A DNA stretch of 64,000 nt from JBCCJA01 sp039045975. GTDB lineage: Bacteria; Planctomycetota; Planctomycetia; Planctomycetales; Planctomycetaceae. The DNA is taken from contig JBCCJA010000001.1 of assembly GCA_039045975.1 (NCBI GenBank), positions 186,001-250,000 on the forward strand. Reading direction: 5' to 3'. The notes below the pieces were generated by a model. It was not told the DNA's origin. It saw only the letters and a program-made list of their open reading frames with translations, and did no database searches. Below are positions 18,065 to 27,045 of the stretch, one piece after another; positions within the stretch are counted from its first letter, which is position 1; each line of letters starts with the position of its first letter. The translations under genes and the position numbers were made by a program.

Positions 18065-18757
18065 TCAGCGTTGCCCGTAGTACGCGGCGGGGCCGTGCTT
18101 GCGAGCGTAGTGCTTCTCGAGCACGTAGTTCTCGAGCGGGTGGGCCGGCCGCGTCAACGCGAACGAGTCGAGCGACATCGCCGCAACCGCTTCGAGCGCG
18201 ATCGCGTTATTAACGGAGGCGGCAGGCGTCGAACCCCAGCAAAACGGTGCATGCCCGGCGAGGAGCACCGCAGGACACGCGAGCGGGTCTCTGCCGTCGA
18301 ACGTCTCGGCGATCACGTGCCCGGTATTCGCTTCATACCCCGCGTCGACCTCCTCCGACGTGAGCGGTCTCGTGACCGGGATCGGGCCGTAAAAATGGTC
18401 GGCGTGCGTCGTGCCCAGGCAATCGATTCCGACGCGGGCCTGGGCGAACGCGGTGGCCTTCGGGCTGTGGGTGTGCGTGACGCCGCCGATCGTATCGAAG
18501 GCCTTGTAGAGCACCCGGTGGGTAGGAGTGTCGGACGAAGGCCGCAGGTCGCCTTCGACGACGTCACCGCTGTCGACGTCGACGACGACCATATGTTCCG
18601 GCCGCATCCGGTCGTAGGCGACCCCCGAAGGTTTAATCACCAACAGCTTTCGGTCGTCGGATAGGCCGCTGACGTTCCCCCACGTCAGGGTCACCAAGCC
18701 CGACTCACGCAGGGCGATGTTCGCCTCGAAGACGTCTTGACGGAGTCGATCAAGCAT
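18065..18757 (-). CDS. araD: L-ribulose-5-phosphate 4-epimerase
   Basis: This class II aldolase-family enzyme converts L-ribulose 5-phosphate to D-xylulose 5-phosphate, feeding the pentose phosphate pathway. The protein of about 230 residues shows VTLTWGNVSG, IKPSGVAYD and the zinc ligands in THTHSPKATAFAQ plus a later His; the end ALxxHAPFCWG region and YYGQR terminus match AraD. Starting at the ATG at 18757 gives MLDRLRQDVFEANIAL, aligned with known AraD starts; an in-frame ATG at 18766 is the alternative. The start codon overlaps the araB stop in ATGCTTGA, suggesting translational coupling. Confidence 0.96.
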   Translation of the reverse strand: MLDRLRQDVFEANIALRESGLVTLTWGNVSGLSDDRKLLVIKPSGVAYDRMRPEHMVVVDVDSGDVVEGDLRPSSDTPTHRVLYKAFDTIGGVTHTHSPKATAFAQARVGIDCLGTTHADHFYGPIPVTRPLTSEEVDAGYEANTGHVIAETFDGRDPLACPAVLLAGHAPFCWGSTPAASVNNAIALEAVAAMSLDSFALTRPAHPLENYVLEKHYARKHGPAAYYGQR

Positions 18758-20525
18758 CGGCCGCACCGTTCGGAGACCGGGCCGCCCGCGCCTGCTGCCG
18801 CACGGCGATCAAGTCTTTCATCACCGTGCCGAGATCGGTCCGCGGCTTGTCGCCCGTCGATCCGAAGGCGTCATGCAGTTGCGAGTAGATCCGGAACAGC
18901 TCCCGGTAGGTCGCAGCCCTGCCGGCGTCGGGGACGTAAACGCTAGCCTTCGTGCCGGTCATCGCGGCTTGGGCGGCTTCGACCGACGGGTGGCCGCCGG
19001 CGGCGACGGACGCGAAGACCGCCGCGCCGAGGGCGCATGTCTGGGCCGACCGGCTGATCCGCATCGGGCGGTCGCACACGTCCGCGTAAATCTGCATCAC
19101 GAACGGGTTCTTCTCGGCGATCCCACCGCAATTAATGACGTCACTCACCACGACGCCGTAATCCTCGAAACGATTTATAATCGTCAGGGCGCCGAAAGCG
19201 GTCCCCTCGACCAAGGCGCGGTAAACCTCCGCCGCCGTCGTCTGCAGCGTCTGTCCGACGAGCAGTCCGGTCAGGAGAGGGTCGACCAAAACGGTCCTGT
19301 TGCCGTTGTTCCAGTCGAGCGCCACAAGGCCCGACTCGCCCGGACTCAACTCCGCGGCGGCTTCGGAGAGCTTCTGGTGCGCGGCGTCCGTGCCTCCGTA
19401 TTCGGCCGGCGTAAGGTGCGACACGAACCAATTGAAGATGTCGCCGACGGCCGACTGCCCGGCCTCAAGCCCGTAGGCTCCCGGCAAGATCGACTCCGGA
19501 ACGATCCCGCACAGCCCGGGAATGTCGGGCAACTCGCGGTCCATCGGCGTCGCGAGACAGTCGCACGTGCTCGTGCCCATGATCTTGACGAGTGTGCCGG
19601 GGCCCGCACCCGCACCGACCGCGCCCATGTGGGCATCGAACGCACCGACCGCGACGGCGATGCCTGGCGTGAGGCCGAGCCGGTCGGCTATCGCCGGAGC
19701 GAGCCCGCCCGCCTTGTGGTCGGAGGGGACAGGATTCGTCGTATAGCGAAACCGTGAAAGTCCCGGCTCCAGATTATCTAAAAAATCGTCCGCCGGCAGG
19801 CCGCCCCAGGACGGGTGATACATCGCCTTGTGCCCCGCGGCGCAGACCCCGCGGGGACATGACGACGGGTCGGTCCGATCGGTGAGCCACGCGGGCACGA
19901 AATCACACAATTCGACCCAACCGGCGGTCCGGGCGGCGAGGTCGGGCCGCTTACGCAGGTAACGCAGCAACTTCGCCCAGTACCATTCGGACGAATAAAC
20001 CCCGCCGCACTTCGCGAGGAACGGCTCCCCCCGTTCGGTCGCGTGCGTCGTAATCTCTTCGGCTTCGGCGTGCGCGGTGTGGTCTTTCCACAGCCACGCC
20101 ATCGCGTCCGGATCACGGGCGAATTCTTCCTTCAGGGCGAGAGCCTCGCCCGCCTCGTCGACGGGGATCGGCGTCGACCCGGTCGAATCGACGCCGATCC
20201 CGACGACGGCGGCCGGAGTGAATATCGGATCGCGCGCCGCCGCGGACAGGGCGTTACGGACCGACGCAATGAGCCCGTCGATGTAATCCCGAGGGTGTTG
20301 CCGCGCGATGTTCGGATCGCCGGCGTCGACGACCACACCCTGTTCGCCCTCGCGGTAGGCGTACTCGCCGCACGCGACTTCACGGCCGTCGGCGATATCG
20401 ACGACGAGGGCCCGGACACTCGATGTGCCGTAGTCGATCCCGATTGTGAATTGATGTCGTGTATCCAAAGTCGCGCAGCACCCGAGCGTAGAAGCAGAGC
20501 GACCACGCGGACGCGTGTCGTACAT
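18750..20525 (-). CDS. araB: Ribulokinase
   Basis: A FGGY-family carbohydrate kinase that phosphorylates L-ribulose. The actin-like ATPase begins TIGIDYGTSSVRALVVD; VGIGVDSTGSTPIPVD, CDFVPAWLTD, GAFDAHMGAVGAG and MGTSTCDC are hallmarks of AraB rather than xylulokinase. The C-terminal half includes WNNGNRTVLVDPLLTGLLVGQT. As drawn it has 591 residues; about 20-26 of them precede the catalytic start, and a TTG at 20468 would give a shorter, more typical N-terminus. It is the first gene of araB-araD-araA, and the 294 bases to the divergent glycosidase-like gene at 20820 probably hold the operon promoter and regulator sites. Confidence 0.96.
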   Translation of the reverse strand: MYDTRPRGRSASTLGCCATLDTRHQFTIGIDYGTSSVRALVVDIADGREVACGEYAYREGEQGVVVDAGDPNIARQHPRDYIDGLIASVRNALSAAARDPIFTPAAVVGIGVDSTGSTPIPVDEAGEALALKEEFARDPDAMAWLWKDHTAHAEAEEITTHATERGEPFLAKCGGVYSSEWYWAKLLRYLRKRPDLAARTAGWVELCDFVPAWLTDRTDPSSCPRGVCAAGHKAMYHPSWGGLPADDFLDNLEPGLSRFRYTTNPVPSDHKAGGLAPAIADRLGLTPGIAVAVGAFDAHMGAVGAGAGPGTLVKIMGTSTCDCLATPMDRELPDIPGLCGIVPESILPGAYGLEAGQSAVGDIFNWFVSHLTPAEYGGTDAAHQKLSEAAAELSPGESGLVALDWNNGNRTVLVDPLLTGLLVGQTLQTTAAEVYRALVEGTAFGALTIINRFEDYGVVVSDVINCGGIAEKNPFVMQIYADVCDRPMRISRSAQTCALGAAVFASVAAGGHPSVEAAQAAMTGTKASVYVPDAGRAATYRELFRIYSQLHDAFGSTGDKPRTDLGTVMKDLIAVRQQARAARSPNGAADA

Positions 20526-20819
20526 CTACTTGTGCTTATGGCTCATGCCGGCGACAAGGCGTCTTGGCGACGATGTTTTTATCCGGGGCGCATGACCGAG
20601 AGGACGAGGCCTTATCCCGCATCCGGCTCGCCGACTCCCGTTCCGGCTGCAGAGAACGAAATCTAATCTGCGCTGTGAATAAACTGATTGGACAAATGCT
20701 GCGGCGCGGCTGCTCGGGCTTCCGGTATCATCGCATGCACATGGGTTGCCGATGGACTGCTCCTTGGGGAGTCGGCCGCGTCGCCCGACGGAAACACCGA
20801 TCGCCGTGGGTTGCACACG
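20526..20819. promoter_or_regulatory. Divergent region between araB and the symporter-side genes
   Basis: This 294-base region separates the minus-strand ara operon from plus-strand genes for a putative glycosidase, a sugar symporter and a XylR-type regulator. It is the most likely place for arabinose-responsive operator sites. I could not identify a repeated operator or clear promoter boxes by eye. Confidence 0.4.
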
Positions 20820-22061
20820 ATGACCGAGCGATATCGGACGCCTGCTAAGGCCCGAGCACTGGCGATGCTGCTGTTCGTCTCATCGGGTGCGGTCGCGAGC
20901 GGGCAAGTCGACCGGTCGCCACTGGAGCGGGTCTCGGGCCGTAACTATACCAGCGTTTTTCAGGCATGGAACCCCGCCGAAATCTCCTCGGGGGAAGACC
21001 TCGATGACACCGCAAGACTCCGTGTCGTGGCCAAGCACGACGTGCTGTGGGAGGAACCGGTCAGCCAACTCGGTTACGGGGTCGAACTAGCGCTCGGGGC
21101 GGTCTGGGACGGCGAATACGGCGGACTGGCCGATCGCTTCACCTCGGACTCGCAGGCGAAGGCCCTTGAGAATCGCAAAGAGATGCTGTGTCTGAACCCG
21201 GCGATGGTCTTCCTGCTGGAAGTCCGTTGGCGGGACGCCCCGGGGTCATTCCTTCCGGAAGACAGCCCGTTCTGGCAGCGGAACGCGGACGGGACGCGCG
21301 TGCTCGGCTGGGCCAACGGCCCGGAGCCCTACTACATGCTCGACGCCGATAACGAGGCGTTCGCGAAGAACATCGCACGGCAGTCGAAGATCGCGGTCGA
21401 GTCGGGCGTCTACGACGGCGTGATGTTCGACTGGGACGGTCACCTGCCGATCGTGCGGACTTGTCGGGAGGTGATCGGCGACGCCGGGCTGATCGTCGTC
21501 AATATTCACGACCGCATCGACGAAGGGCTCGCCTACGGGCGTCTGATCAACGGCGCGTTCATGGAACTCTCGCCGGCCGGCCCGGGGGCGCCCGGACGGA
21601 CGCTCGGGACGTGGGAATCGTCACGAGAGGCGCTCATCGTCTTCGAGAACGAATTTCGAGAACCGCGGATCAACTGCCTGGAGGCATGGGGAGACCGCTC
21701 CGACCTGCGTCGGATGCGGGCCGTCACGACCCTCGGACTCACCCATTCCGACGGGAGCGTGCTGTATGCCGATCCGAACCCGCTGCCGACGCCCGACCAT
21801 CTGCACGACTGGTATGACTTCTGGGACGTCCCGTTGGGCATGCCGACGGGATCGGTGCGACTGCGTGAGGACGGGGCTTATGAGCGGAGTTTCTCGAACG
21901 GGCTCGTGATTTATAACCCGCTCGGAAACGGGACCGTGAATATCGAATTCGACTCTCCCCGTCGGTCGGCGGCCGATGCGTCGACCGGCTCGGAGTTTAA
22001 AATCGCGGACGCCGACGGAGATATTTTTCTCGTACCGGACAAGCCCGATCGGTCGCAATGA
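20820..22061 (+). CDS. Secreted putative TIM-barrel glycoside hydrolase-like protein
   Basis: From the ATG at 20820 the protein has 413 residues with a signal peptide (ALAMLLFVSSGAVASG). The body resembles the putative GHL-type/GH114-like barrels: YTSVFQAWNPAE near the start, SGVYDGVMFDWDGHLP with a buried Asp pair, VVNIHDRIDEG, NGAFMELSP and FENEFREPRIN. These strand-end acidic residues fit a (beta/alpha)8 hydrolase, and the final about 70 residues look like a small beta-domain. The family is not firmly identified. It precedes the sugar symporter by 135 bases and may be co-transcribed, so release of an importable sugar is a reasonable inference. Confidence 0.6.
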   Translation: MTERYRTPAKARALAMLLFVSSGAVASGQVDRSPLERVSGRNYTSVFQAWNPAEISSGEDLDDTARLRVVAKHDVLWEEPVSQLGYGVELALGAVWDGEYGGLADRFTSDSQAKALENRKEMLCLNPAMVFLLEVRWRDAPGSFLPEDSPFWQRNADGTRVLGWANGPEPYYMLDADNEAFAKNIARQSKIAVESGVYDGVMFDWDGHLPIVRTCREVIGDAGLIVVNIHDRIDEGLAYGRLINGAFMELSPAGPGAPGRTLGTWESSREALIVFENEFREPRINCLEAWGDRSDLRRMRAVTTLGLTHSDGSVLYADPNPLPTPDHLHDWYDFWDVPLGMPTGSVRLREDGAYERSFSNGLVIYNPLGNGTVNIEFDSPRRSAADASTGSEFKIADADGDIFLVPDKPDRSQ

Positions 22062-22196
22062 CTCGCCCGGCCCCGACGGGTCGTGGCCGGGCCGGCGACG
22101 CGATCGGACGACCCCGCGGGCTTCGACGCACCCCCGGCCCGCACCACGAGGCCGGCCGCTTACGCAGCCCGTCTTCACCGCAGTGAGTAATCGCAG

Positions 22197-24068
22197 ATGA
22201 CGTTTCCCGACTGGATTCACTGGTCCGACGGCGTGGCCTTCGCGGCCTACTTCGCCTGCCTGAGCCTGATCGGCTGGTGGGCCGGACGGCGGTCGATCGA
22301 CACGACCGCCGACTATTTTCTCGCCGGACGGTCGCTGCCTTGGTACGTCGTCGGCAGCAGTTACATCGCGGCGAACATCTCGACCGAACACTTCATCGGT
22401 CTGATCGGCGCCGCCTTGATTTACGGCGTCTGCACCGCCACCGGCGAGTGGAGCACGATCATCGCTTTCACATTTATGATTTTTTTCTTCGTGCCGTACT
22501 TGTTGCAGACCAAAGTTTTGACGGCACCGGAGTTTCTCGAGCGTCGTTTTAATCCCGCGATGCGGACGCTTTTCGCCGGGGTGACGCTGACGGTGAACAT
22601 CGTCGCGTTTCTCGGGCCGGTCCTGTACGGCGGCGCGTTGGTCGTTCAAGAAGTCTTCGACGCGAACACGAACCTCGGACTCGACCCGGACGCGATCGCG
22701 AGCGGCGCCGCGGTCCCGTGGGGTACGCTCGCGTCGATCGTCGTCATCGCGGTGGCGTCAGGAGTCTGGGCGATCTGGGGTGGCCTGCGGTCGATCGCAC
22801 TGATGGACCTGCTCACGATCACGGTGATGGTCTTCGGCGGCCTGAGCGTGACCTACTTGGGATTGATGCGGCTTGGCGACGGGGACGGCGTATTGGCCGG
22901 CGCCGAACGGACGATCGACGTGAACCGTGCGGACGACGGCTGGGCGGCCGATTACGTGACGGGGACGACCCCGTACATCCTCGAAGGGGCGACGACCGAC
23001 ACGGAATACGACCGTCTGTCGGTACTCCAGCCGTTGAATCACAAGGCGAACCCGTGGACCCACTGGGTCTTCAGCTTCTTTTACATCGGCCTCTGGTACA
23101 CCGTCATCAATCAGCACATGATCCAAAAAGTGCTGGCGGCGAAAGACCTATACCACGCACGCATGGGCATGGTTTTCGCCAGCGGCCTGAAATTATTGCT
23201 CCCCTTTCTCGTCGTCGTGCCGGGCCTGATCTTTTTCGCGATGCGACCCGACTTTCTTCAGGTCGCGGGCGACGGCTCGGTGTCCGCCGCCGAGTTCTCG
23301 CGGATGAGCGACGACGCGAACAAAACTTATATCCTCATGATCAGCGAGCTCGTGCCGCCGGTGCTCGTCGGGATCCTCCTCGCGGCCCTGTTCGGCGCGA
23401 TCCAGTCGACGGTGTGTTCGGTCCTCAACAGCACGTCGACGGTGTTCACGGTCGACATCTACAAGCGTCTGATCCGCCCGTCGGCGACGGAGGCCGAAGA
23501 GGTCCTCGTCGGCCGACTGTCAGGAGCGGCAATCCTCACGGTCTCGATCGCCGTGGCGTGTGTTCTGGCGACGGCGACACAGGTCAATCTCTTCATTTGG
23601 ATTCAGATGCTATATGTGTTTTTCGCACCGCCGTTCTCGGCGACCTTTCTGGTCGGCTCGGTGTGGCGTCGTCTCAGCGGCGTCGACGCATTTATCGCCA
23701 GCCTGGTTTCGTTCGCCTTCGCCGGGGGCCTGAAGATCTTGGAGTTTCGGAGGGAGATCTGCGAGTGGGCCGGGTCGCCGGAAATCCTGCGGAGTTATGC
23801 CGAATTAGACGTGCCCGACATCCTGATCCCGTTCGCGAACCAAGGGATGCTCGTCTGGATCGTGTGCATAGCAACGTGTGTCACCCTCGGACTGCTGACT
23901 CCGTCGCCCGATGAAGAAAGAACTTCCGAGGGACTCGTGATCGACTTCTCGCGGGTCGACTTCGGGGGCGGCATGGGCGGCAGCCTCGCGACGAGCGTGA
24001 CCGTCTGGTGGGGCGTGACGTTCGCGAGCATGATCGGTTTGGTCGCGATTTTTTCCGTTCTCTTATAG
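22197..24068 (+). CDS. SSS-family sodium:sugar symporter
   Basis: This 623-residue inner-membrane protein has about 14 hydrophobic segments and the solute:sodium symporter features: ADYFLAGRSLPWYVVGSSYIAANIS, TAPEFLERRFNPAMR and STSTVFTVDIYKRLIRP. It resembles the SGLT-like branch, which imports sugars with sodium, as expected in marine bacteria. Lying between araBDA and a XylR-type regulator, it is the best candidate for the arabinose (or pentose-containing sugar) uptake system. About 190-275 includes a periplasmic-looking insertion rich in Asp and Thr. Substrate identity is inferred only from context. Confidence 0.92.
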   Translation: MTFPDWIHWSDGVAFAAYFACLSLIGWWAGRRSIDTTADYFLAGRSLPWYVVGSSYIAANISTEHFIGLIGAALIYGVCTATGEWSTIIAFTFMIFFFVPYLLQTKVLTAPEFLERRFNPAMRTLFAGVTLTVNIVAFLGPVLYGGALVVQEVFDANTNLGLDPDAIASGAAVPWGTLASIVVIAVASGVWAIWGGLRSIALMDLLTITVMVFGGLSVTYLGLMRLGDGDGVLAGAERTIDVNRADDGWAADYVTGTTPYILEGATTDTEYDRLSVLQPLNHKANPWTHWVFSFFYIGLWYTVINQHMIQKVLAAKDLYHARMGMVFASGLKLLLPFLVVVPGLIFFAMRPDFLQVAGDGSVSAAEFSRMSDDANKTYILMISELVPPVLVGILLAALFGAIQSTVCSVLNSTSTVFTVDIYKRLIRPSATEAEEVLVGRLSGAAILTVSIAVACVLATATQVNLFIWIQMLYVFFAPPFSATFLVGSVWRRLSGVDAFIASLVSFAFAGGLKILEFRREICEWAGSPEILRSYAELDVPDILIPFANQGMLVWIVCIATCVTLGLLTPSPDEERTSEGLVIDFSRVDFGGGMGGSLATSVTVWWGVTFASMIGLVAIFSVLL

Positions 24069-24095
24069 CCGGCATAATCACTCGAGTGAGACGTG

Positions 24096-25409
24096 ATGAT
24101 GGTCAAAGGAAAATTGAGGCGGGTCGCGCTTCTGTTAGAGACGTCGCGTCAGTTCGGCCGCCAACTGATGCAGGGCATTGCGGCGTATTCCCACGACTAC
24201 GGGCCGTGGACTTTTCTGCTCACGCCCGGAGACTTCCGCCAAGCCGTTCCAAGAATGCGGGACTGGGGCGGAGAAGGCATCATCGCGCGGATCGCGGATC
24301 GAAAAATCGCGGACGCGCTCGCGGAGATCAACCTCCCAACGGTCGTCGTCGGCCTTAAAGACTTCAAGTCGGACGACGGCCCGCTGCCGAAGCTGGTCAG
24401 TTCGATCGACACCGCGACCGAGAAGCTGGCCGAACTCGCCGCGGAACACCTTTTGGAAAATAAATTTACGAACTTCGCGTTCGTCGGGATCGACGGCGTA
24501 GGATTCTCCGACCGCCGCTGCACGGCGTTCTGCGATGAAATCCGTCACGCCGGTCATGACGTCCTCGTCTACCCGACGCCTTCGTCGGCGAGCTCGCGGG
24601 CCTGGGAGAACGAGCATCGCTACATGGCCGACTGGATCGACGGACTCCCGAAGCCGATCGGGATCATGGCCTGTAACGACGACCGCGGCCGCGAAGTGCT
24701 GGAAGCGTGCTCGCTCGCGGGGATCAAAGTCCCGGAAGACGTTTCCGTCGTCGGGGTCGACAACGACTCGTTGATCTGCGACCTCGCGACCCCGCCCCTC
24801 TCCAGCGTCGAGTTCGGAGCGGAGGCGGGCGGCTACCTCGCCGCCCAAGAGCTGGACAAAATGATGAGCGGCCAATCAAAAGGCGGCGACACGATCAACA
24901 TCGCCCCGAGTCACGTACACTACAGGCGATCTACGAGCGTGCTCGCCGTCGAAGACCGGGACGTCGCGGCGGCATTATATCAAATCCGACGGAACCGCGG
25001 CCGAGGCGTGACGGTCGCGTCGATCCTGGACAGCACGGCGCTCCCGCGGCGAACGCTGGAGGTGCGGTTTCGTAAAGAGACCGGTCGTTCGATTCGTGAG
25101 GAAATCGGACAGGCACGCCTCACTTATGCCAAAGAACTGCTGGCCGCGACGCTGCATCCGATCGCCTACGTAGCGGAGTTGTCCGGTTACAAATCAACTT
25201 CTTATCTGAGTCAGGTGTTTCGCAAGCACCTGAACTGCACGCCGGCCGAGTATCGAAAACGACTGCGGCGGAGCGACACAGTCGGCGAACGGACGGCCGG
25301 CGCAATGCGTTCGACTTGGGACGGCCCGCAGGCCTCACAAGACAACGGCCGTCAATGGTCCCCGGACAGGCCCGCGGGGAAGGCTGGCATACAAAACGAT
25401 AATTATTAA
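24096..25409 (+). CDS. XylR-type transcriptional regulator, second copy
   Basis: A paralogue of the regulator at 8755-9963 with the same layout: sensor domain (RRVALLLETSRQFGRQLMQGIAAY, then IMACNDDRGREVLEAC and VVGVDNDSLICDLATPPLSSVE) and a C-terminal AraC-type double helix-turn-helix (about 300-400; TALPRRTLEVRFRKE and ELSGYKSTSYLSQVFRKHLNCTP). A GTG at 24093 directly precedes two ATG codons; ATG at 24096 is used here. It begins 27 bases after the symporter stop, so the transporter and sensor are probably in one transcript. It likely controls the ara and sulfatase genes in response to a pentose. Confidence 0.93.
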   Translation: MMVKGKLRRVALLLETSRQFGRQLMQGIAAYSHDYGPWTFLLTPGDFRQAVPRMRDWGGEGIIARIADRKIADALAEINLPTVVVGLKDFKSDDGPLPKLVSSIDTATEKLAELAAEHLLENKFTNFAFVGIDGVGFSDRRCTAFCDEIRHAGHDVLVYPTPSSASSRAWENEHRYMADWIDGLPKPIGIMACNDDRGREVLEACSLAGIKVPEDVSVVGVDNDSLICDLATPPLSSVEFGAEAGGYLAAQELDKMMSGQSKGGDTINIAPSHVHYRRSTSVLAVEDRDVAAALYQIRRNRGRGVTVASILDSTALPRRTLEVRFRKETGRSIREEIGQARLTYAKELLAATLHPIAYVAELSGYKSTSYLSQVFRKHLNCTPAEYRKRLRRSDTVGERTAGAMRSTWDGPQASQDNGRQWSPDRPAGKAGIQNDNY

Positions 25410-25493
25410 TCCCGACTCTCTGTTACCGACAAAGCCGCGAACGCCGGCAGTACGCCCGCCTCCGACTCATCCACGCTTTCGGGAAGACAAAGA

Positions 25494-26915
25494 ATGTACT
25501 CCGTTCGATGTTTAGTCGCGGTCATCCCGTTCATGGCGTCGTCGGCGGTGATCGCCGAGGCCGGCCGCCCGAATATTGTTTTCATCTTGGCGGACGACCT
25601 CGGATACGGCGATGTGGGAGCGTTCGGCGGGACCGCATTGCACACGCCGCATCTCGATCGCCTCGCCGCACAGGGCGTCAAATTGACCCGACATTATGCG
25701 GGAAGCACCGTCTGCGGGCCGTCGCGGTGCGTCCTGCTCACGGGAAAACATGTCGGACGCGCGTCGGTCCGCGGCAACCAGTCGGGCTACTTAGCCGATG
25801 ACGAACTCACGATCGCCAAGATGCTAGCCGCCGCCGGATACGACACCGGGTGCTTCGGGAAATGGGGCGTCGGACACCCCCCAACGCTCGACGACCCACG
25901 ACGGTGCGGATTCGGCACGCACTACGGTTACGTGAATATGTTCCACGCCCATAACTTTTATCCGGAATTTCTGGTGCGGGACGGCCGCAAGGAGACGCTC
26001 GGCAACGTCGTCGGTGCAGAATGGCGGACGGTGCCCGCCGGCCAACACGGCAAAGGCGTGGCGGTCGAGAGAGTCGACTATGCCCCGGACCTGATCACGG
26101 ACGAGGCAATCTCCTTCCTCGAGGCCCGGCGTACCGGGCCGTTCTTTCTGTATCTCGCATTCAATACTCCACACGCGAATAACGAAGCCACCGATTCGCC
26201 GCAATCGGAACGCGGCATGGAAGTGCCCGACTTCGGCCCGTTCTCGGACCGGCCATGGCCCGGCCCGGAGAAGGGGTTCGCCGAAATGGTCCGGCGACTC
26301 GATCGTGACGTCGGTCGGATCCTGACGACATTGGATCGTCTCCGGATCGCCGACGAGACCCTCATTATATTTTCCAGCGATAACGGCCCGCACAGCGAAG
26401 GCGGCCACGCCGCCGACTTCTTCGACTCCAACGGCCCCCTGCGCGGCCAGAAGCGGGACCTCTACGAGGGAGGAATCCGCGTCCCCACGATCGTGCGTTG
26501 GCTCGGCGAGGTGCCCGGCGGGACGACCCTGTCCGACGTTTCCGGATTCCAGGACTGGTTACCCACAATCGCCGACGCGGCAACGGTTCCGGCCGACACC
26601 GAGTGCGACGGGATCAGCCTTTGGCCGGCTCTCCGCGGAGAGCCGGTCCGAGAAACGGAACGCCCCTTTTATTTCGAGTTCCCGGAACGCGGGGGCCGCA
26701 GAGCGGTGAGGCAAGGAAAATGGAAAGCCGTTCAATACGACGCGCTCCGCAGCCCGCCCGGACCGGTCGAACTGTACGACCTCGCGTCCGACCCGTCGGA
26801 GACTTCCGACGTCGCGGCGTCCCACCCCGACGTCGTCGCCCGGCTGACCGCGGTCATGGCGAGTTCGCACACGCCGAGCGATCAATTTCCGATCGGACGA
26901 ACCGCAGCGAAGTAG
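25494..26915 (+). CDS. Secreted family S1 sulfatase, arylsulfatase-like
   Basis: The 473-residue protein has a signal peptide (LVAVIPFMASSAVIAEA), ILADDLGYGDVGAFGG and the formylglycine motif C74-GPSR in STVCGPSRCVLLTGKH. GKWGVGHPPTLDDPRRCGF, SSDNGPHSEGGH and EGGIRVPTIVRWLGEVPGG are typical of arylsulfatase A-like enzymes. It opens a run of two sulfatases, a DUF1593 protein and a GH43-like protein on the plus strand. It would act in the periplasm or outside. The substrate is unknown. Confidence 0.93.
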   Translation: MYSVRCLVAVIPFMASSAVIAEAGRPNIVFILADDLGYGDVGAFGGTALHTPHLDRLAAQGVKLTRHYAGSTVCGPSRCVLLTGKHVGRASVRGNQSGYLADDELTIAKMLAAAGYDTGCFGKWGVGHPPTLDDPRRCGFGTHYGYVNMFHAHNFYPEFLVRDGRKETLGNVVGAEWRTVPAGQHGKGVAVERVDYAPDLITDEAISFLEARRTGPFFLYLAFNTPHANNEATDSPQSERGMEVPDFGPFSDRPWPGPEKGFAEMVRRLDRDVGRILTTLDRLRIADETLIIFSSDNGPHSEGGHAADFFDSNGPLRGQKRDLYEGGIRVPTIVRWLGEVPGGTTLSDVSGFQDWLPTIADAATVPADTECDGISLWPALRGEPVRETERPFYFEFPERGGRRAVRQGKWKAVQYDALRSPPGPVELYDLASDPSETSDVAASHPDVVARLTAVMASSHTPSDQFPIGRTAAK

Positions 26916-27045
26916 CAAATCAGGGCGGACCGGCCGCCTCGACCCGATTTCCGCGACAACGAATCAAACTCACGAAGAGGAAGCCGCAGTGTCGCGACGA
27001 GATCAAAGACCTCATCGTCATCGGACTCCGAGTGAGGATGGCCTC

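Noticed and set aside
16597..18213. 538-codon open frame on the plus strand opposite araA
   Set aside because: It is antisense to a certain araA gene; long antisense frames are expected at this G+C, and its composition (Arg, Val, Asp rich, no motif) looks like a shadow.
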